DNA from: Mycobacterium simulans
GTDB taxonomy: Bacteria; Actinomycetota; Actinomycetes; Mycobacteriales; Mycobacteriaceae
DNA length: 64,000 nucleotides
Reading direction: 5' to 3'
Assembly (NCBI RefSeq): GCF_900232995.1
Contig: NZ_OCVX01000003.1
Coordinates: 152,524 to 216,523 of the forward strand
Position numbers and translations under genes: made by a program
Notes under the pieces: generated by a model
Database searches by the model: none
What the model saw: the letters and a program-made list of their open reading frames with translations, nothing else
Told to the model about the DNA's origin: nothing
Shown here: positions 18,859 through 27,530 of the stretch, one piece after another
Layout: each line of letters starts with the position of its first letter
Numbering within the stretch: position 1 is the first letter of the stretch

Positions 18859-20052
18859 TTATCCAGCGAAGGGTGGGCGCGCCATCACGGTAGGGCGGAC
18901 TCCATATCGAGGGCCAGAACCCGTTGCGCCCGCTCTGGCACCCCCCATGGGCATGCCGCTTAGCAGGTCCCCGGCCCCTGCTTCTTGAGAGAGGTTGACG
19001 GTGCTAACCGGTAGCGGTGCGCTCCCGACCGGGAATCCCGGGAGTTGTCCGCCCCAGACCGGGGGCACCGACAGACGCCCTACAGAGGCCGCGTTGCCTA
19101 GACCCGCTGACACCTGGCCACCGCCCAACAGCCCACTTAGGCCGGCTAAACCTTTGGTCGCGGGCACGGCGGATGCGGCTACCCCGCCGATCATCCCCAC
19201 AGACTTAGCTGATTGAACAAAGCTGTTGAGCATACCTACGCTGAAGTACGGCAGCCCCTCCGTGTTGTAGAAGAAGCTCGCATACGGCCCGTACGCGGTC
19301 AGCAATCCGGAAAGCGAATTGGGGAAATTGGGCGTCCCGAAACAAATCTCCCACAACCAAGATAGCGGCCCTTTGGCCGGCTGCAGGTTTTTGAATGGGT
19401 TGGCGACCGGCGACGACAGGGTGCGCAGCATTGCGGGCACCGTGTTGATCACCTGCGCCAACGTTGAGTGCGCGGTGCCTGTAAAGGTGCTAGTGGCCGC
19501 CCTGGCCGCAACCGCCACGTCGGCGGGGCCTGCGATCTCGGGTGGGCTCGAAAACGGTGTCACTGTCGCCGCGCTCGCCGAGGTACCGCCGTAGTTGTAC
19601 ATGACCAAGGCGTCTTTGGCCCACATCTCAGCGTATTCGGCTTCATTAGCCGCGATCGCTGCCGCGTTCTGGCCCAACACATTCGTCGCAACTAGCGACG
19701 AAAGCTGGGTCCGGTTGGCCGCGATTAGCGGCGGGGGCACCACCGCCGCCAACGCCGTCTCGAACACGGTCGCGGCCGCCCGGGCCTGCGTAGCTGCCAG
19801 GTCAGCCCCGGCAGCGGTCGCGTTCATCCACGCCACGAACGGTACGATCGCCGCGGCCATTGAGGCCGACGCCGGTCCCAGCCACTCCTCGCCGGTCAGC
19901 TCGGAGACTATGGTCTCGTAGCTGGCTGCGACCGAATTCAATTCGCAGGCAAGCGCATTCCACGCCGAGGCCGCGGCTAGCATCGACGACGATCCCGGAC
20001 CCGCATACATGCGCCCGGAGTTGATCTCCGGCGGTAGCGCCCCAAAATCCAT
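18859..20052 (-). CDS. PPE family protein (PPE-SVP subgroup)
   Basis: A 397-aa PPE protein. The N-terminal PPE domain (~180 aa) starts MDFGALPPEINSGRMYAGPG and has the WLGPAS (WxG-turn) motif near residue 56. The C-terminal half holds the SVP signature VGRLSVPPVWGGQL. PPE proteins of this group are exported by type VII secretion systems, usually as a heterodimer with a PE protein. The short PE gene lies 11 bp upstream. A second PPE-SVP lies beyond that, so this is a PPE-PE-PPE string on one strand. Confidence 0.9.
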   Translation of the reverse strand: MDFGALPPEINSGRMYAGPGSSSMLAAASAWNALACELNSVAASYETIVSELTGEEWLGPASASMAAAIVPFVAWMNATAAGADLAATQARAAATVFETALAAVVPPPLIAANRTQLSSLVATNVLGQNAAAIAANEAEYAEMWAKDALVMYNYGGTSASAATVTPFSSPPEIAGPADVAVAARAATSTFTGTAHSTLAQVINTVPAMLRTLSSPVANPFKNLQPAKGPLSWLWEICFGTPNFPNSLSGLLTAYGPYASFFYNTEGLPYFSVGMLNSFVQSAKSVGMIGGVAASAVPATKGLAGLSGLLGGGQVSAGLGNAASVGRLSVPPVWGGQLPGFPVGSAPLPVSTVNLSQEAGAGDLLSGMPMGGARAGATGSGPRYGVRPTVMARPPFAG

Positions 20053-20063
20053 CGCCCTGAGCC

Positions 20064-20273
20064 TTATCCGAACGAGGCTGTCAGGTCGACCAACACCTGG
20101 TGCATCGCCGCAGTCTGCGCGCTGAGCTCTAGAGCGTGAGCGGTGAACCGAGCTGCTGCCAGCACCGACACCTCATCGGCTGCCGCAGGCACCACGGCCA
20201 ACGCCGAGCGGATCTCCTGCCAAGTATGGGCAGGCGCTGTCAGCGCTGTCGGCTGTATGGACTCAGGCGACAT
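20064..20273 (-). CDS. Short PE-like protein
   Basis: A 69-aa protein equivalent to the core of a PE domain. The segment VVPAAADEVSVLAAARFTAHA matches the second half of helix 1 and the turn into helix 2 of PE proteins. It lacks the common MSFV-type first residues and the C-terminal ~30 residues, so it is shorter than the usual 99-aa domain; the YxxxD/E export motif is not evident. It is 11 bp upstream of a PPE gene, the standard PE-PPE order, and has an AGAGAGAA ribosome site. It may be a minimal chaperone-like partner or a decaying PE. Confidence 0.7.
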   Translation of the reverse strand: MSPESIQPTALTAPAHTWQEIRSALAVVPAAADEVSVLAAARFTAHALELSAQTAAMHQVLVDLTASFG

Positions 20274-20389
20274 ATTGCTTCTCTCTTAATAGAGTTGTGT
20301 TGCAAACCATTTCGTTGTGTTTGGTCGCTACGGGACAAATATGCCGACCACGCTGGTCTGCATCGTTGACGGGGACTGCTGCGTTGGCG

Positions 20390-21565
20390 TCACCCGGCCG
20401 ACGGCGGTCGTGCTAACACGCCGTAACGGAACCCGTACCGATTCGTGGCGCCGGCGGCGGCCCGACTGTCTGCGCCCATAGGCGGTATGCCTCGCACAAC
20501 CGCCGCTGGACCGCTAGTCTGTGCGCGGACGATGATGTCGATCTCGCCGCCCCCGTGCCACGAGGTTGCTGGGTTAACTACGCAGGGCAATGTGGCCCAA
20601 CTGGGCGGGACCGATAATGCCCCTACCTTCGTCGACCCTGCCGAACTTGCTGCCGCTGCAGCTCGGACTCCGCTGGGGCCGCTGACGCCTGCAGATGGCG
20701 GCGTCGGGTACCAGGCTCCACCGAACTCGGAAGTCGTCAGGCTGCCCGACGTCAACTGCTGCGAAATCTGTATCGCAGATTGCGTCGTTCCAGCCCAGAA
20801 GTATGAAAGGCCCAGGGTATGAACGATTGTGAGCCGCTCCGCAGTGGTAATCGAACCCAGCAGCTTCACAATCCACCAATCGTTTGGGTTCAGCGAAGCG
20901 GCTAACCCAGACGACGACAGTTGCTTTAGGAGTTGGGGGACTTGGGCGGCGGAGATTAGGTCTGCTGCCCTCGACAATGTGGACTCAGAGGCACCTGCCG
21001 GAGTCTTGGCGGCCTGCCCACATAGGCCGACGAGATGGCTGATTACTGGCGGAGCCCTAAATGGTGTCAACGCCGACGCGGTTGCGGAGGAGTCCGCATA
21101 GCAGTACATCGCCGCGGCGTCCTGCGCCCACATCTCGGCGTATTCTGCCTCGGTGGTCGCAATGGCCGGCGCGTTCTGCCCGAAAAAGTTGGTCGCGATT
21201 AGCCTCATCAAGGAAAGGCGGTTCGATGCGATCACTGACGGCGGCACCGTCATCACGAACGCGGTCTCGTAGGCTGCCGCGGCCGCCCGTGCCTGGTTCC
21301 CTGCACGTTCAGCCTGGGCGGCGGTTGCGCTCAGCCACGCGACGTAAGACCACACTGACGTGGCCATCATGACTGCCGTCGGGCCGAGCCACTGCAAGCT
21401 AGTCAGCCCGGTTATTGCCGACGCGTAGCCAGCCGCGGCCGAGGCCAGTTCTGCCGCCACTTCATCCCAGGCCCGCGCGGCGGCCTGCATGCACCCTGAG
21501 CCAGGACCGGAATACATGCGGCCCGAATTGATCTCGGGCGGTATACCTCCGAAATCCAACGCCAT
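20390..21565 (-). CDS. PPE family protein (PPE-SVP subgroup)
   Basis: A PPE protein of ~391 aa beginning MALDFGGIPPEINSGRMYSG, with WLGPTA in the PPE domain and the SVP signature VGALSVPPSWATLP near the C-terminus. It is clearly paralogous to the PPE at 18859. The ATG at 21565 fits family starts, although GGAGG lies only 1 bp before it; a TTG at 21598 (402 aa) is an alternative with more normal spacing to the SD. It is the first gene of the PPE-PE-PPE-DUF732 string. Secretion by an ESX system is expected. Confidence 0.87.
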   Translation of the reverse strand: MALDFGGIPPEINSGRMYSGPGSGCMQAAARAWDEVAAELASAAAGYASAITGLTSLQWLGPTAVMMATSVWSYVAWLSATAAQAERAGNQARAAAAAYETAFVMTVPPSVIASNRLSLMRLIATNFFGQNAPAIATTEAEYAEMWAQDAAAMYCYADSSATASALTPFRAPPVISHLVGLCGQAAKTPAGASESTLSRAADLISAAQVPQLLKQLSSSGLAASLNPNDWWIVKLLGSITTAERLTIVHTLGLSYFWAGTTQSAIQISQQLTSGSLTTSEFGGAWYPTPPSAGVSGPSGVRAAAAASSAGSTKVGALSVPPSWATLPCVVNPATSWHGGGEIDIIVRAQTSGPAAVVRGIPPMGADSRAAAGATNRYGFRYGVLARPPSAG

Positions 21566-21844
21566 TCCTCCCCCCCGCGACTGCGATTGGTTTGCCAATC
21601 TCTCGCAGTGACGCTTCGGACAATCGGAAATGTCCTGTCAGCGGACTCTGGACCGGATCACCGCCGTTGGTGTCTGACCGTTTGACAGAGTTCTGTGAAG
21701 CGCCGCTCCCAGCTCGTCCGATGTTTGGCTACCGACGAAATGCTGTTTGGTAATCCATCTTTCGTGCGCTCTCAAACTCCGCCGTTGTCTCAAACGCTAG
21801 GCGCCCCGGACCCAAATCCGAATTCCAGGCAGCACGAATCTTTA

Positions 21845-21864
21845 TGTCCCCCAATTAGGGGACA
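21845..21864. promoter_or_regulatory. Operator-like palindrome, site 1
   Basis: TGTCCCCCAATTAGGGGACA is a near-perfect 20-bp palindrome (one mismatch pair). Read in the sense of the downstream gene, its first 14 bases differ at only one position from the site at 35209-35228, upstream of another micropeptide gene. It lies 241 bp before the micropeptide ATG at 22106. The cognate regulator is unknown. Confidence 0.6.
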
Positions 21865-22000
21865 TCGTCCCCAAGTTGCGATCCGATCTGGACGAGCCAG
21901 GCCGTCGTTGGTCCACTGCCGCTACGCGTAGTAGGTAACGTTGCCGAAGGCGCCCGCATCTTGATGCTGGCTAACGTTCAACAGAGGTTCACAGGCCTCA

Positions 22001-22020
22001 TGTCCCCCGATCGGGGGACA
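22001..22020. promoter_or_regulatory. Operator-like palindrome, site 2 (perfect)
   Basis: TGTCCCCCGATCGGGGGACA is a perfect 20-bp palindrome, 85 bp upstream of the micropeptide ATG at 22106. It is the best copy of a motif TGTCCCCC-N4-GGGGGACA that also occurs at 21845, 35209 and (degenerate) 35459. Confidence 0.7.
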
Positions 22021-22105
22021 ACGCCTACCCGCTGACCGGGATTCAGACACCATCCTTACTGACTAGTCTTCGAACGACGGCAGTCATGAAAGGAAGGTAT
22101 TCAGC

Positions 22106-22186
22106 ATGTCTCACGACGTTCTCTTCACCGAAGTTGAAGTTCCTTATGGCTTTACAGGTGTGTTTTGTGGCGACGTCATCGACTGA
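22106..22186 (+). CDS. 26-residue micropeptide, MSH(E/D)xLF family, copy 1
   Basis: An 81-bp gene encoding exactly 26 residues, beginning MSHDVLF and continuing with E9, E11, Y14 and an acidic end (D23, D26). An AAGGAAGG ribosome site lies ~8 bp before the ATG. It is too short for ordinary gene finding but has the same length and the same anchor residues (M1 S2 H3, L6, F7, E11, Y14) as the two genes at 35027 and 35278. Two palindromic sites lie upstream. A decayed methyltransferase gene starts 109 bp downstream on the same strand. It resembles a RiPP precursor in size; it also has a single cysteine (C21). Function is unknown. Confidence 0.65.
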   Translation: MSHDVLFTEVEVPYGFTGVFCGDVID

Positions 22187-22295
22187 GCGGGCGCGGCGCA
22201 GCGCCAGCGGCCGTGCAAGAATCCGTTGTCTGATCGATGTCAGTACCACTCTCTGCATTACCCCTCGCCGGGAGCTAACCGCATGACTAGCCAAC

Positions 22296-22740
22296 ATGAC
22301 TAGCCAATCGGGAAGGACTGACACAGACTGCTGGGACGCGGGTTCCAGCGTGGCTGCGACGGCCACCTTGATCGCGGCCTATCGGGCGACGGCCTCGCAG
22401 GGACCTGGCGCCTGCTGAACGATCCGCTTGCATCGCGGTGCTCAGCGCGCCAGCTAGCCGGGTTGCCACCGAAAATCTCTCCGACCCCGCTGCATTGTGC
22501 GCTAAGCACGCACAGCAACTGTCGGCGCGCTGGAATCGGATGGGACTCGACCTCAACATGTCTGAGTTGATCTACTCCGGCAAGTCGTAGCACGTCATCG
22601 AGTACCTGACCACACACGGGTGGCGGGTAACGGCCCGCACCATCAAAGAACTGTACGCGCACGATGGGTTTGAGTTTCCTGACGACGAGATGGCGGCCGT
22701 CTTCGGTGAAGTGAGCCTCGTCACCGCGACGCTTGGCTAA
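22296..22740 (+). pseudogene. Decayed LCM-type SAM methyltransferase
   Basis: The 5' part reads TDTDCWDAGSSVAATATLIA, matching the N-terminus of the methyltransferases at 4072 and 5037. The frame then stops at ~22418. The 3' part, in another frame, encodes ALSAPASRVATENLSD, GLDLNMSELIYSGKS, an in-frame TAG at ~22588, then HVIEYLTTHGW and a final EVSLVTATLG with a normal stop at 22740. The whole central SAM-binding region (~130 codons) is deleted. So there is a large deletion, at least one frameshift and one stop. It follows the micropeptide gene and may once have modified it. Confidence 0.82.
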
Positions 22741-23060
22741 CGTTGGCTGGGGGTGTGATGCCATGCCTCACAACCGATGTGCTACCCGATCCGCTGTTGA
22801 GTGTGGTCGTCTGCCTCGATCTCGGCTGATCAACGGTCGAGGTGATGCATGAGCCTGGCTATGTCGTATCAGTGCGCCCACGCAGAAGTGGTGTGCTCGG
22901 TCTGCTGCTGCCCGATCGTCGTCTCGCAGAGCGCGTTGTCGCGGGCCTCGCCGACCGCCCCGATCGACGGGACGAGCCCCTGGATCATCAGTGGCTCTGC
23001 TGGCCTTGGCGGCGGCGCAGCGCGACGGCCACAATTGTGACCGGCTGTCCGGTTTGTGGA
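22741..23060. other. 320-bp stretch without a recognisable gene
   Basis: It lies between the 3' end of the broken methyltransferase and the 3' end of the DUF1906 gene. Overlapping open frames on both strands show no domain I recognise and no ribosome site. It may be decayed coding DNA. Confidence 0.35.
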
Positions 23061-23642
23061 TCATCGGTTGAATTGCCATTGCCCGAAATCGGCGGCAAGG
23101 ATGTCATCGACATCCACGCGTGTCCCGCCTACCAGCGGGCCTGGGTGCGCGGCGGAGTCGACCGCAGCCTGATACAGGACCGCCCTGGGCTCGCGCTCGC
23201 CATCCGACCACGACTTCGTCTGCCATGCCCATCGGTGCCCAGCTGTGGTTGAGGACCCAATAACGCCGTCTTTGATAGCCCAGGCACATACTCGGGAGCT
23301 CCCGTAGATCCCGGTGCGGTTGACTCCCAATGCCGAGTTGATACCACGAAACCATTTGACAGCGACGCCATTCCAAGTGCTGAGGTCGATATCCGCGTCA
23401 ACACTGAAGAAGATGGGTGCCGTGTCCGGGCCCCCGGCAGCCGTGTGCAGTCGCATCGCTGTCTTAGCGTCTGCCAGACCACCGTCGTACCCGCGGGTGT
23501 AGTCCGATGGTGCAGATCCACCAGGCTTGCCGTACTGGTAGTTGCTTACGATCGCAAGACCAAGTGCGCGTAGCGCATTCGCATAGGTGCGGCTGACCAA
23601 CACCATGAAAACCTCGCCGCCCCAAGGTCTCAACGATAGCAA
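23061..23642 (-). CDS. DUF1906 (Rv2525c-like) glycoside-hydrolase-like protein, N-terminally truncated
   Basis: About 180-193 residues covering most of the DUF1906 domain: LGLAIVSNYQYGKPGG, GGLADAKTAMRLHTAAGGP, the strand IFFSVDADID with its acidic residues, GVNRTGIYGSS, and the closing VDVDDILAADFGQWQF. DUF1906 is a TIM-barrel domain like family 25 lysozymes, so cell-wall hydrolysis is plausible. The first beta-strand and any signal peptide are missing: the frame is blocked upstream by a TGA at ~23672. The likely start would be at 23606 or 23642. It may be a decaying gene. It follows the esxH-like gene on the same strand. Confidence 0.6.
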   Translation of the reverse strand: MLSLRPWGGEVFMVLVSRTYANALRALGLAIVSNYQYGKPGGSAPSDYTRGYDGGLADAKTAMRLHTAAGGPDTAPIFFSVDADIDLSTWNGVAVKWFRGINSALGVNRTGIYGSSRVCAWAIKDGVIGSSTTAGHRWAWQTKSWSDGEREPRAVLYQAAVDSAAHPGPLVGGTRVDVDDILAADFGQWQFNR

Positions 23643-23711
23643 GACGTCGAGACGGTCATCGCGACGTCATTGGCTTGGGGTCCATCTCAGCCGTTCGCCG
23701 CAGCCGCCGAA

Positions 23712-24002
23712 CTAGCTGCCCCACTTCGCGGCTTCGGCCTGGTCGCGGGCCAACATGGCCATGGTGTTCGATTCGTGCGTGGAGGCCATCGACTGATACG
23801 AGCGCACGAGGTTCTCCGTGGCCTGGTTCCATTGGGTCTGCCAGCCTTGATAGGTCAGCCCGGTGTCACCTTGCCAAGCGTTCGAGAGCGCGGCTTGTTC
23901 GCTGGCGATATCCGCAGCCAAGCTCTGCAATGTGCCGGCATACCCGGACATGTCTCCTGCGTGGGCCATCATCGCCGGGTAGTTGTACATAATCTGTGAC
24001 AT
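23712..24002 (-). CDS. ESAT-6-like protein, EsxH/EsxR type
   Basis: A 96-aa WXG100 protein beginning [18 protein letters not shown] with the WQG turn at W43 and a C-terminal [15 protein letters not shown] tail. It matches the TB10.4 subfamily. Of the EsxH zinc ligands, H14, H76 and E77 are kept but position 70 is Gln; the YQSM and ASTHESNTM wording is closer to EsxR (Rv3019c) than to EsxH as I recall them. It should pair with the EsxG-like protein encoded 35 bp upstream and be exported as a heterodimer by a type VII system, probably ESX-3. The start at 24002 fits the family; an ATG one codon earlier is possible. Confidence 0.92.
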   Translation of the reverse strand: MSQIMYNYPAMMAHAGDMSGYAGTLQSLAADIASEQAALSNAWQGDTGLTYQGWQTQWNQATENLVRSYQSMASTHESNTMAMLARDQAEAAKWGS

Positions 24003-24037
24003 CACAAGTCCTTTCGAGGGTTTGGGTAGTGACTGAC

Positions 24038-24331
24038 TCAGAATCCGGTGTATGTGGACGCGGCGGCGGCATCGGTGGCCACATAGGTGCCCGCTGCATC
24101 GCCTAGGTTGGCTTGGGCCATGTCGAGCAATGAATTGATTTTGGCGGCCGCTTCCACAAACCGGGCGTGGGAGGCCTGAAACGCAGCCGCGGACTCACCT
24201 TGGTGGAACGCTTGCGCCGACATCGCTGACTGTTCGGCCTGACCAACCGTGTGCCGCATTAGCCCGGCCTTAGCAGCGAACGTCGACTGCGACGCCACCA
24301 ACTGTGGAATATGTGCATCCAACAAACTCAT
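24038..24331 (-). CDS. ESAT-6-like protein, EsxG/EsxS type
   Basis: A 97-aa WXG100-superfamily protein starting [20 protein letters not shown]. The central [11 protein letters not shown] replaces the usual WXG turn, as in EsxG and EsxS, and the tail [17 protein letters not shown] is typical. It forms a helical-hairpin dimer with the EsxH-type partner encoded next to it. The start at 24331 is preferred over an in-frame codon 15 bp upstream by family length (97 aa). It is the third gene of a PE-PPE-EsxG-EsxH quartet. Confidence 0.92.
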   Translation of the reverse strand: MSLLDAHIPQLVASQSTFAAKAGLMRHTVGQAEQSAMSAQAFHQGESAAAFQASHARFVEAAAKINSLLDMAQANLGDAAGTYVATDAAAASTYTGF

Positions 24332-24390
24332 TGCGATTCCTTTCACTGTTTCGGGTTGTTAGCTATCAGGTCTTCAGCTGACGTATGCGG

Positions 24391-25692
24391 TTAGCCCACG
24401 GCGCCAACTAAGTTCGACTGCCAGGTGGCTGGCAACATCGGCGCCCGTGGATCACCACCAAACTCGCTACCGCCCAATGTCGTTAATCCCGCGGGCGGCC
24501 CAAGAGCCTCCTTGCCAGCAGTCCCGGCAAATCCCAACACCCCAGCTCCTTGATCCGAAGCCACCGCCGCGGAAACCAAACTCGCCTCCCGGATCCCAGA
24601 ATCCAAGCCTGCGTGCGGGATTGATACGGCGCTTGCCGCAATAGGCGCCACGGTCGCCCCGAGACCGGACGAAACGCCCCCTCCGATACCAAGCGGCAAC
24701 GCGATCGGCAGCGCGATTGCGCTGCCGCCGGTCAGTGAACCCGAAAGCAGGTCGGACACCAACGACATCGCCCCGATTGCGGGGAACGCTGCCACGATTA
24801 CTGACCAAAACTGTTGTAGTGCGTAATACGCCATGAGCAACGCGAGCATGGTATTTGCCACAAAGGCTTCCTCGAAAAAATCTGTCAGAAAGTGTATCCA
24901 CTCGAGTACCCAAGCACCAATGGGCCCGGTTGGCAACGAATGCACCAGCATCCACTTCACTAGGACGATTAGCTCCGCGAGTAGCAGCTCCGCGAAACCA
25001 AGTCCATAAGTGTAAAAAGCCCATGCCAAGAGTTTTAGCTGAGTTATCAGGTTAGTTATGTAATTAACTACCAAGTTTAAAATTTCCCACATGATTTCCC
25101 CAATGGGGTTGACGGCGAGATCTTCTGCGACCCCGGTGACCCCCGCGTCACGGCGCTTGACCAGTACCGGCGCGGGCGTGGTGCGCGGCGCCGACGCCAC
25201 CGCCGCACTCGAGACCGCGTCATAGCTGGTCATCGTGGTGGCGGCCTGGATCCACATCCGCACATAGTCGGCCTCATTAAGCGCGATCGGTATCGTATTG
25301 ATACCAAGGAAATTCGTTGCCAACAATGCCGCATGAGTGGCGTGGTTAGCGGCCAACTCCGCCAACGTCGGCATCGCCGCCAATGCGCTCACGTAGGCCG
25401 TCGCCGTAGCCTCGTGCTGAGCGGCCGTCACTGCGCAATCGGCACTGGTCATGGTCAACCAATCCACATAAGCCAGGTATGCAGCCACACAGCATTCCGC
25501 GCTTGGGCCCTGCCACGCGCCGGTCTGAACCGCACCCAGCATCGCAGCGAGTTCAGCTGCTACAGAAGCGTATTCAGTACTCAGCGACACCCATGCTGCC
25601 GCAGACGCCAGCAGTGGCCCGGGCCCCGGACCTGCGCTCAGCGATGCCGAATGCATCTCCGGTGGCATAGCAACCCAAATTGGCGCCGTCAT
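24391..25692 (-). CDS. PPE protein of the PPE4/PPE47 type
   Basis: A 433-aa PPE. The N-terminus [23 protein letters not shown] and AWQGPSAE follow the PPE4 (Rv0286) pattern, as does the C-terminal block [23 protein letters not shown]...[10 protein letters not shown]. Hydrophobic helices between ~215 and 330 set it apart from SVP-type PPEs. The start at 25692 overlaps the PE stop by 4 bp. PPE4 and PE5 are ESX-3 substrates involved in iron/siderophore use; this copy is a paralogue at a non-ESX-3 locus, like PPE47/48 of M. tuberculosis. Confidence 0.88.
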   Translation of the reverse strand: MTAPIWVAMPPEMHSASLSAGPGPGPLLASAAAWVSLSTEYASVAAELAAMLGAVQTGAWQGPSAECCVAAYLAYVDWLTMTSADCAVTAAQHEATATAYVSALAAMPTLAELAANHATHAALLATNFLGINTIPIALNEADYVRMWIQAATTMTSYDAVSSAAVASAPRTTPAPVLVKRRDAGVTGVAEDLAVNPIGEIMWEILNLVVNYITNLITQLKLLAWAFYTYGLGFAELLLAELIVLVKWMLVHSLPTGPIGAWVLEWIHFLTDFFEEAFVANTMLALLMAYYALQQFWSVIVAAFPAIGAMSLVSDLLSGSLTGGSAIALPIALPLGIGGGVSSGLGATVAPIAASAVSIPHAGLDSGIREASLVSAAVASDQGAGVLGFAGTAGKEALGPPAGLTTLGGSEFGGDPRAPMLPATWQSNLVGAVG

Positions 25693-26003
25693 ACCAAACT
25701 CCACGAAGCCACATACGCCACTGCGGCGGACGCATCACCGGCCACATAACTGGCGCCAGACTCGCTCACCCCGACCCCAGAACGGCCGAGCTCTTCAACT
25801 CCTTCAGCGGCCACCGCGGCATGCTCCTCGCCGTGGGCGCTAAACCCAACCGCGGTCGCCAGCGATACCGGATCGGCTGCCGGCGCCACCACCGCCGTAA
25901 TCAACGGCGCCGCAGCTGCATGCGCGACCGCCAACCGCGCGGTCAGCGCTTCCACCGCCGCACTAGCCGCCGCCAAACCCTCAGGAACCACCCGCAATGT
26001 CAC
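25689..26003 (-). CDS. PE protein of the PE5/PE29 type
   Basis: A 104-aa PE protein starting GTG at 26003: [41 protein letters not shown] and [19 protein letters not shown]. By recall this closely follows PE5 (Rv0285). The C-terminal YVAGD holds the YxxxD secretion motif of type VII substrates. A GGAGGA site lies ~9 bp before the start. It is the first gene of the PE-PPE-EsxG-EsxH quartet and overlaps the PPE start by 4 bp. Confidence 0.9.
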   Translation of the reverse strand: MTLRVVPEGLAAASAAVEALTARLAVAHAAAAPLITAVVAPAADPVSLATAVGFSAHGEEHAAVAAEGVEELGRSGVGVSESGASYVAGDASAAVAYVASWSLV

Positions 26004-26303
26004 TACCCACGCTCCTCCATCCTCATCTCGCCCACCAAGACGAGGAAGCACTCGTCAACTAGGCGAATGTCACCAAACGCATCCGCGTTCGACTATGACT
26101 ACTGAAGGAGCATGGACACTGGCTACCCGGCCAACATGTATTGATCTGTCCAGCTAACCGGGGTATAAGCACCCGTCTTGATCGCATTGATGGCCGCGGT
26201 CACGATTACGACATGGTTCGGGGCCGTAACGTCGAACCCCGTTCCCCGTAGAAAAGGAGTGGGGTTGATGCCGACGTCCCACCGTGGGAGGGTTTGTCTT
26301 GAT

Positions 26304-26423
26304 GGTTGTCGCCGGTCCCAACAACCACATCGGCCAAGATGGTGTCGGCCCTATATGTGGCGAATGGCCAGTTGGCGTGGTCACCGTGGGCTCGATGGTG
26401 ATGACCGCCTGCGCCGGCCGCCG
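26304..26423 (-). pseudogene. Remnant of a fourth DUF4436 gene
   Basis: On the minus strand the fragment encodes PAQAVITIE, then in a second frame GDHANWPFATYRADTILADV and VVGTGD. This follows the conserved block of the three intact DUF4436 proteins (PAQVATTIEAHGDPGNWPF, TIQADVLVGAG). A frameshift separates the halves and both ends are lost. It lies directly downstream of the third intact copy, so the array once had four members. The rest of 26004-26570 holds no recognisable gene. Confidence 0.75.
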
Positions 26424-26570
26424 AGCGGAGTGGGCTTCGGCGAGCGCAAGGTTACGGCCTTTTGCCCGCGGCACCAAGGTCTCGGTGAGGTCGAACTCTG
26501 TTCTCGCCTCGACGAGCGGATAATTCGTTGGAGTTGCTAGTACCCTCTGAACCCGCACCCGCTCATTCGC

Positions 26571-27530
26571 CTACCGCGAGTGTCGGTACCACGCGGCGAT
26601 GTACACGACCATGGCAGTGGCCAGCGCTATCAGCACCCATATCACCACGGCTTGGTCGATCCACGAACCCGCCGGTGGCGAACCGGGGAGGATGGTGCGC
26701 AACGGCACGACAGCGAACAACATCGCGGCGTACCAGGTACCGAACGGCGGCAAGAATTCTCTCCGGCCGGTGAGCATCTGAATGGCCACGAACAGAGCCA
26801 GCGTCGGCAAGGTAAATAGGACCAGGCAGATTCCGAGGTCAAAGACCAGCGGACCCTTGGCCCTCTTTAGCGTGATACTGACGTTGTCGGGACGATCGGA
26901 CGTCTGGCTGCTGTCCCCCACCCGAGTGGCGCTGATGTCCCAACCCTCCAACGATCCGGTCACTTCCACCCGGGCCGGCTTGTATTGACGGTGTTCACCG
27001 GCCCCCACCAGCACATCGGCCTGGATGGTGTCGGTGGTGTAAGTGTCAAACGGCCAGTTACCGGGGTCGCCGTGCGCCTCGATGGTGGTCGCAACCTGCG
27101 CCGGCGACTTGCCCACCGGGTACTGCAGGTCGCCCAGGTCATTCTCCGGATATAAACGCACCGACGTGTCGACGGTCAACACGTCAAGACGCTTGTCGAT
27201 CATCGAATCGTCGGGCATCACAAGGACTTTCACGTCAAGGCGATTCGAAACGGTGTGCAGCTGCTCGAAGCGCAGCAAAACCACGGTGTCGTCGTTGGTT
27301 CCGACATCCGGCTTGGGTAGCGGTCCTGGCGTGCTGGCTAGCCAGTGATAACCGAGCAGCGAAAAGACGTAGACAACGACGACGCCCACGATGATGCAGA
27401 CATCGAGCACAAGGTGCTTTCTTCGCGACATGTGCTTGTGCTCGGGAGACTCCACCCCCGACCCAGCCTCGGGCGCCGGCGGGGACTCCGCCGCCGCCGC
27501 TGAGGTCGTGGGGCCCCCGGGATACGACAT
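26571..27530 (-). CDS. DUF4436 membrane protein (Rv0713-like), copy 3
   Basis: A ~319-aa protein with a cytoplasmic Pro/Glu-rich N-terminus, one helix (~44-66), a ~170-residue extracytoplasmic domain with VRLYPENDLGDLQYPVGKSPAQ and AHGDPGNWPF, and three C-terminal helices. This is the DUF4436 architecture of Rv0713. ATG 27530 is preferred to a codon 18 bp upstream. It is the only copy placed after the sulfatase-modifying factor. Function is unknown; the constant link to atsA suggests a role in sulfatase substrate handling or in the envelope. Confidence 0.85.
   Translation of the reverse strand: MSYPGGPTTSAAAAESPPAPEAGSGVESPEHKHMSRRKHLVLDVCIIVGVVVVYVFSLLGYHWLASTPGPLPKPDVGTNDDTVVLLRFEQLHTVSNRLDVKVLVMPDDSMIDKRLDVLTVDTSVRLYPENDLGDLQYPVGKSPAQVATTIEAHGDPGNWPFDTYTTDTIQADVLVGAGEHRQYKPARVEVTGSLEGWDISATRVGDSSQTSDRPDNVSITLKRAKGPLVFDLGICLVLFTLPTLALFVAIQMLTGRREFLPPFGTWYAAMLFAVVPLRTILPGSPPAGSWIDQAVVIWVLIALATAMVVYIAAWYRHSR

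Larger units (their letters stand above)
21566..22105. other. 540-bp regulatory intergenic region with two operator-like palindromes
   Basis: No protein gene is seen. The region separates the divergent PPE gene from the micropeptide gene at 22106. It contains two copies of a TGTCCCCC/GGGGGACA palindrome (21845-21864 and 22001-22020), listed separately. An extra GTCCCC half-site follows the first palindrome at 21867-21872. Confidence 0.6.

Noticed and set aside
22842..23252. 137-codon plus frame with a CPVCG motif
   Set aside because: It overlaps the DUF1906 coding region on the other strand and the rest of the frame lacks any zinc-ribbon context.
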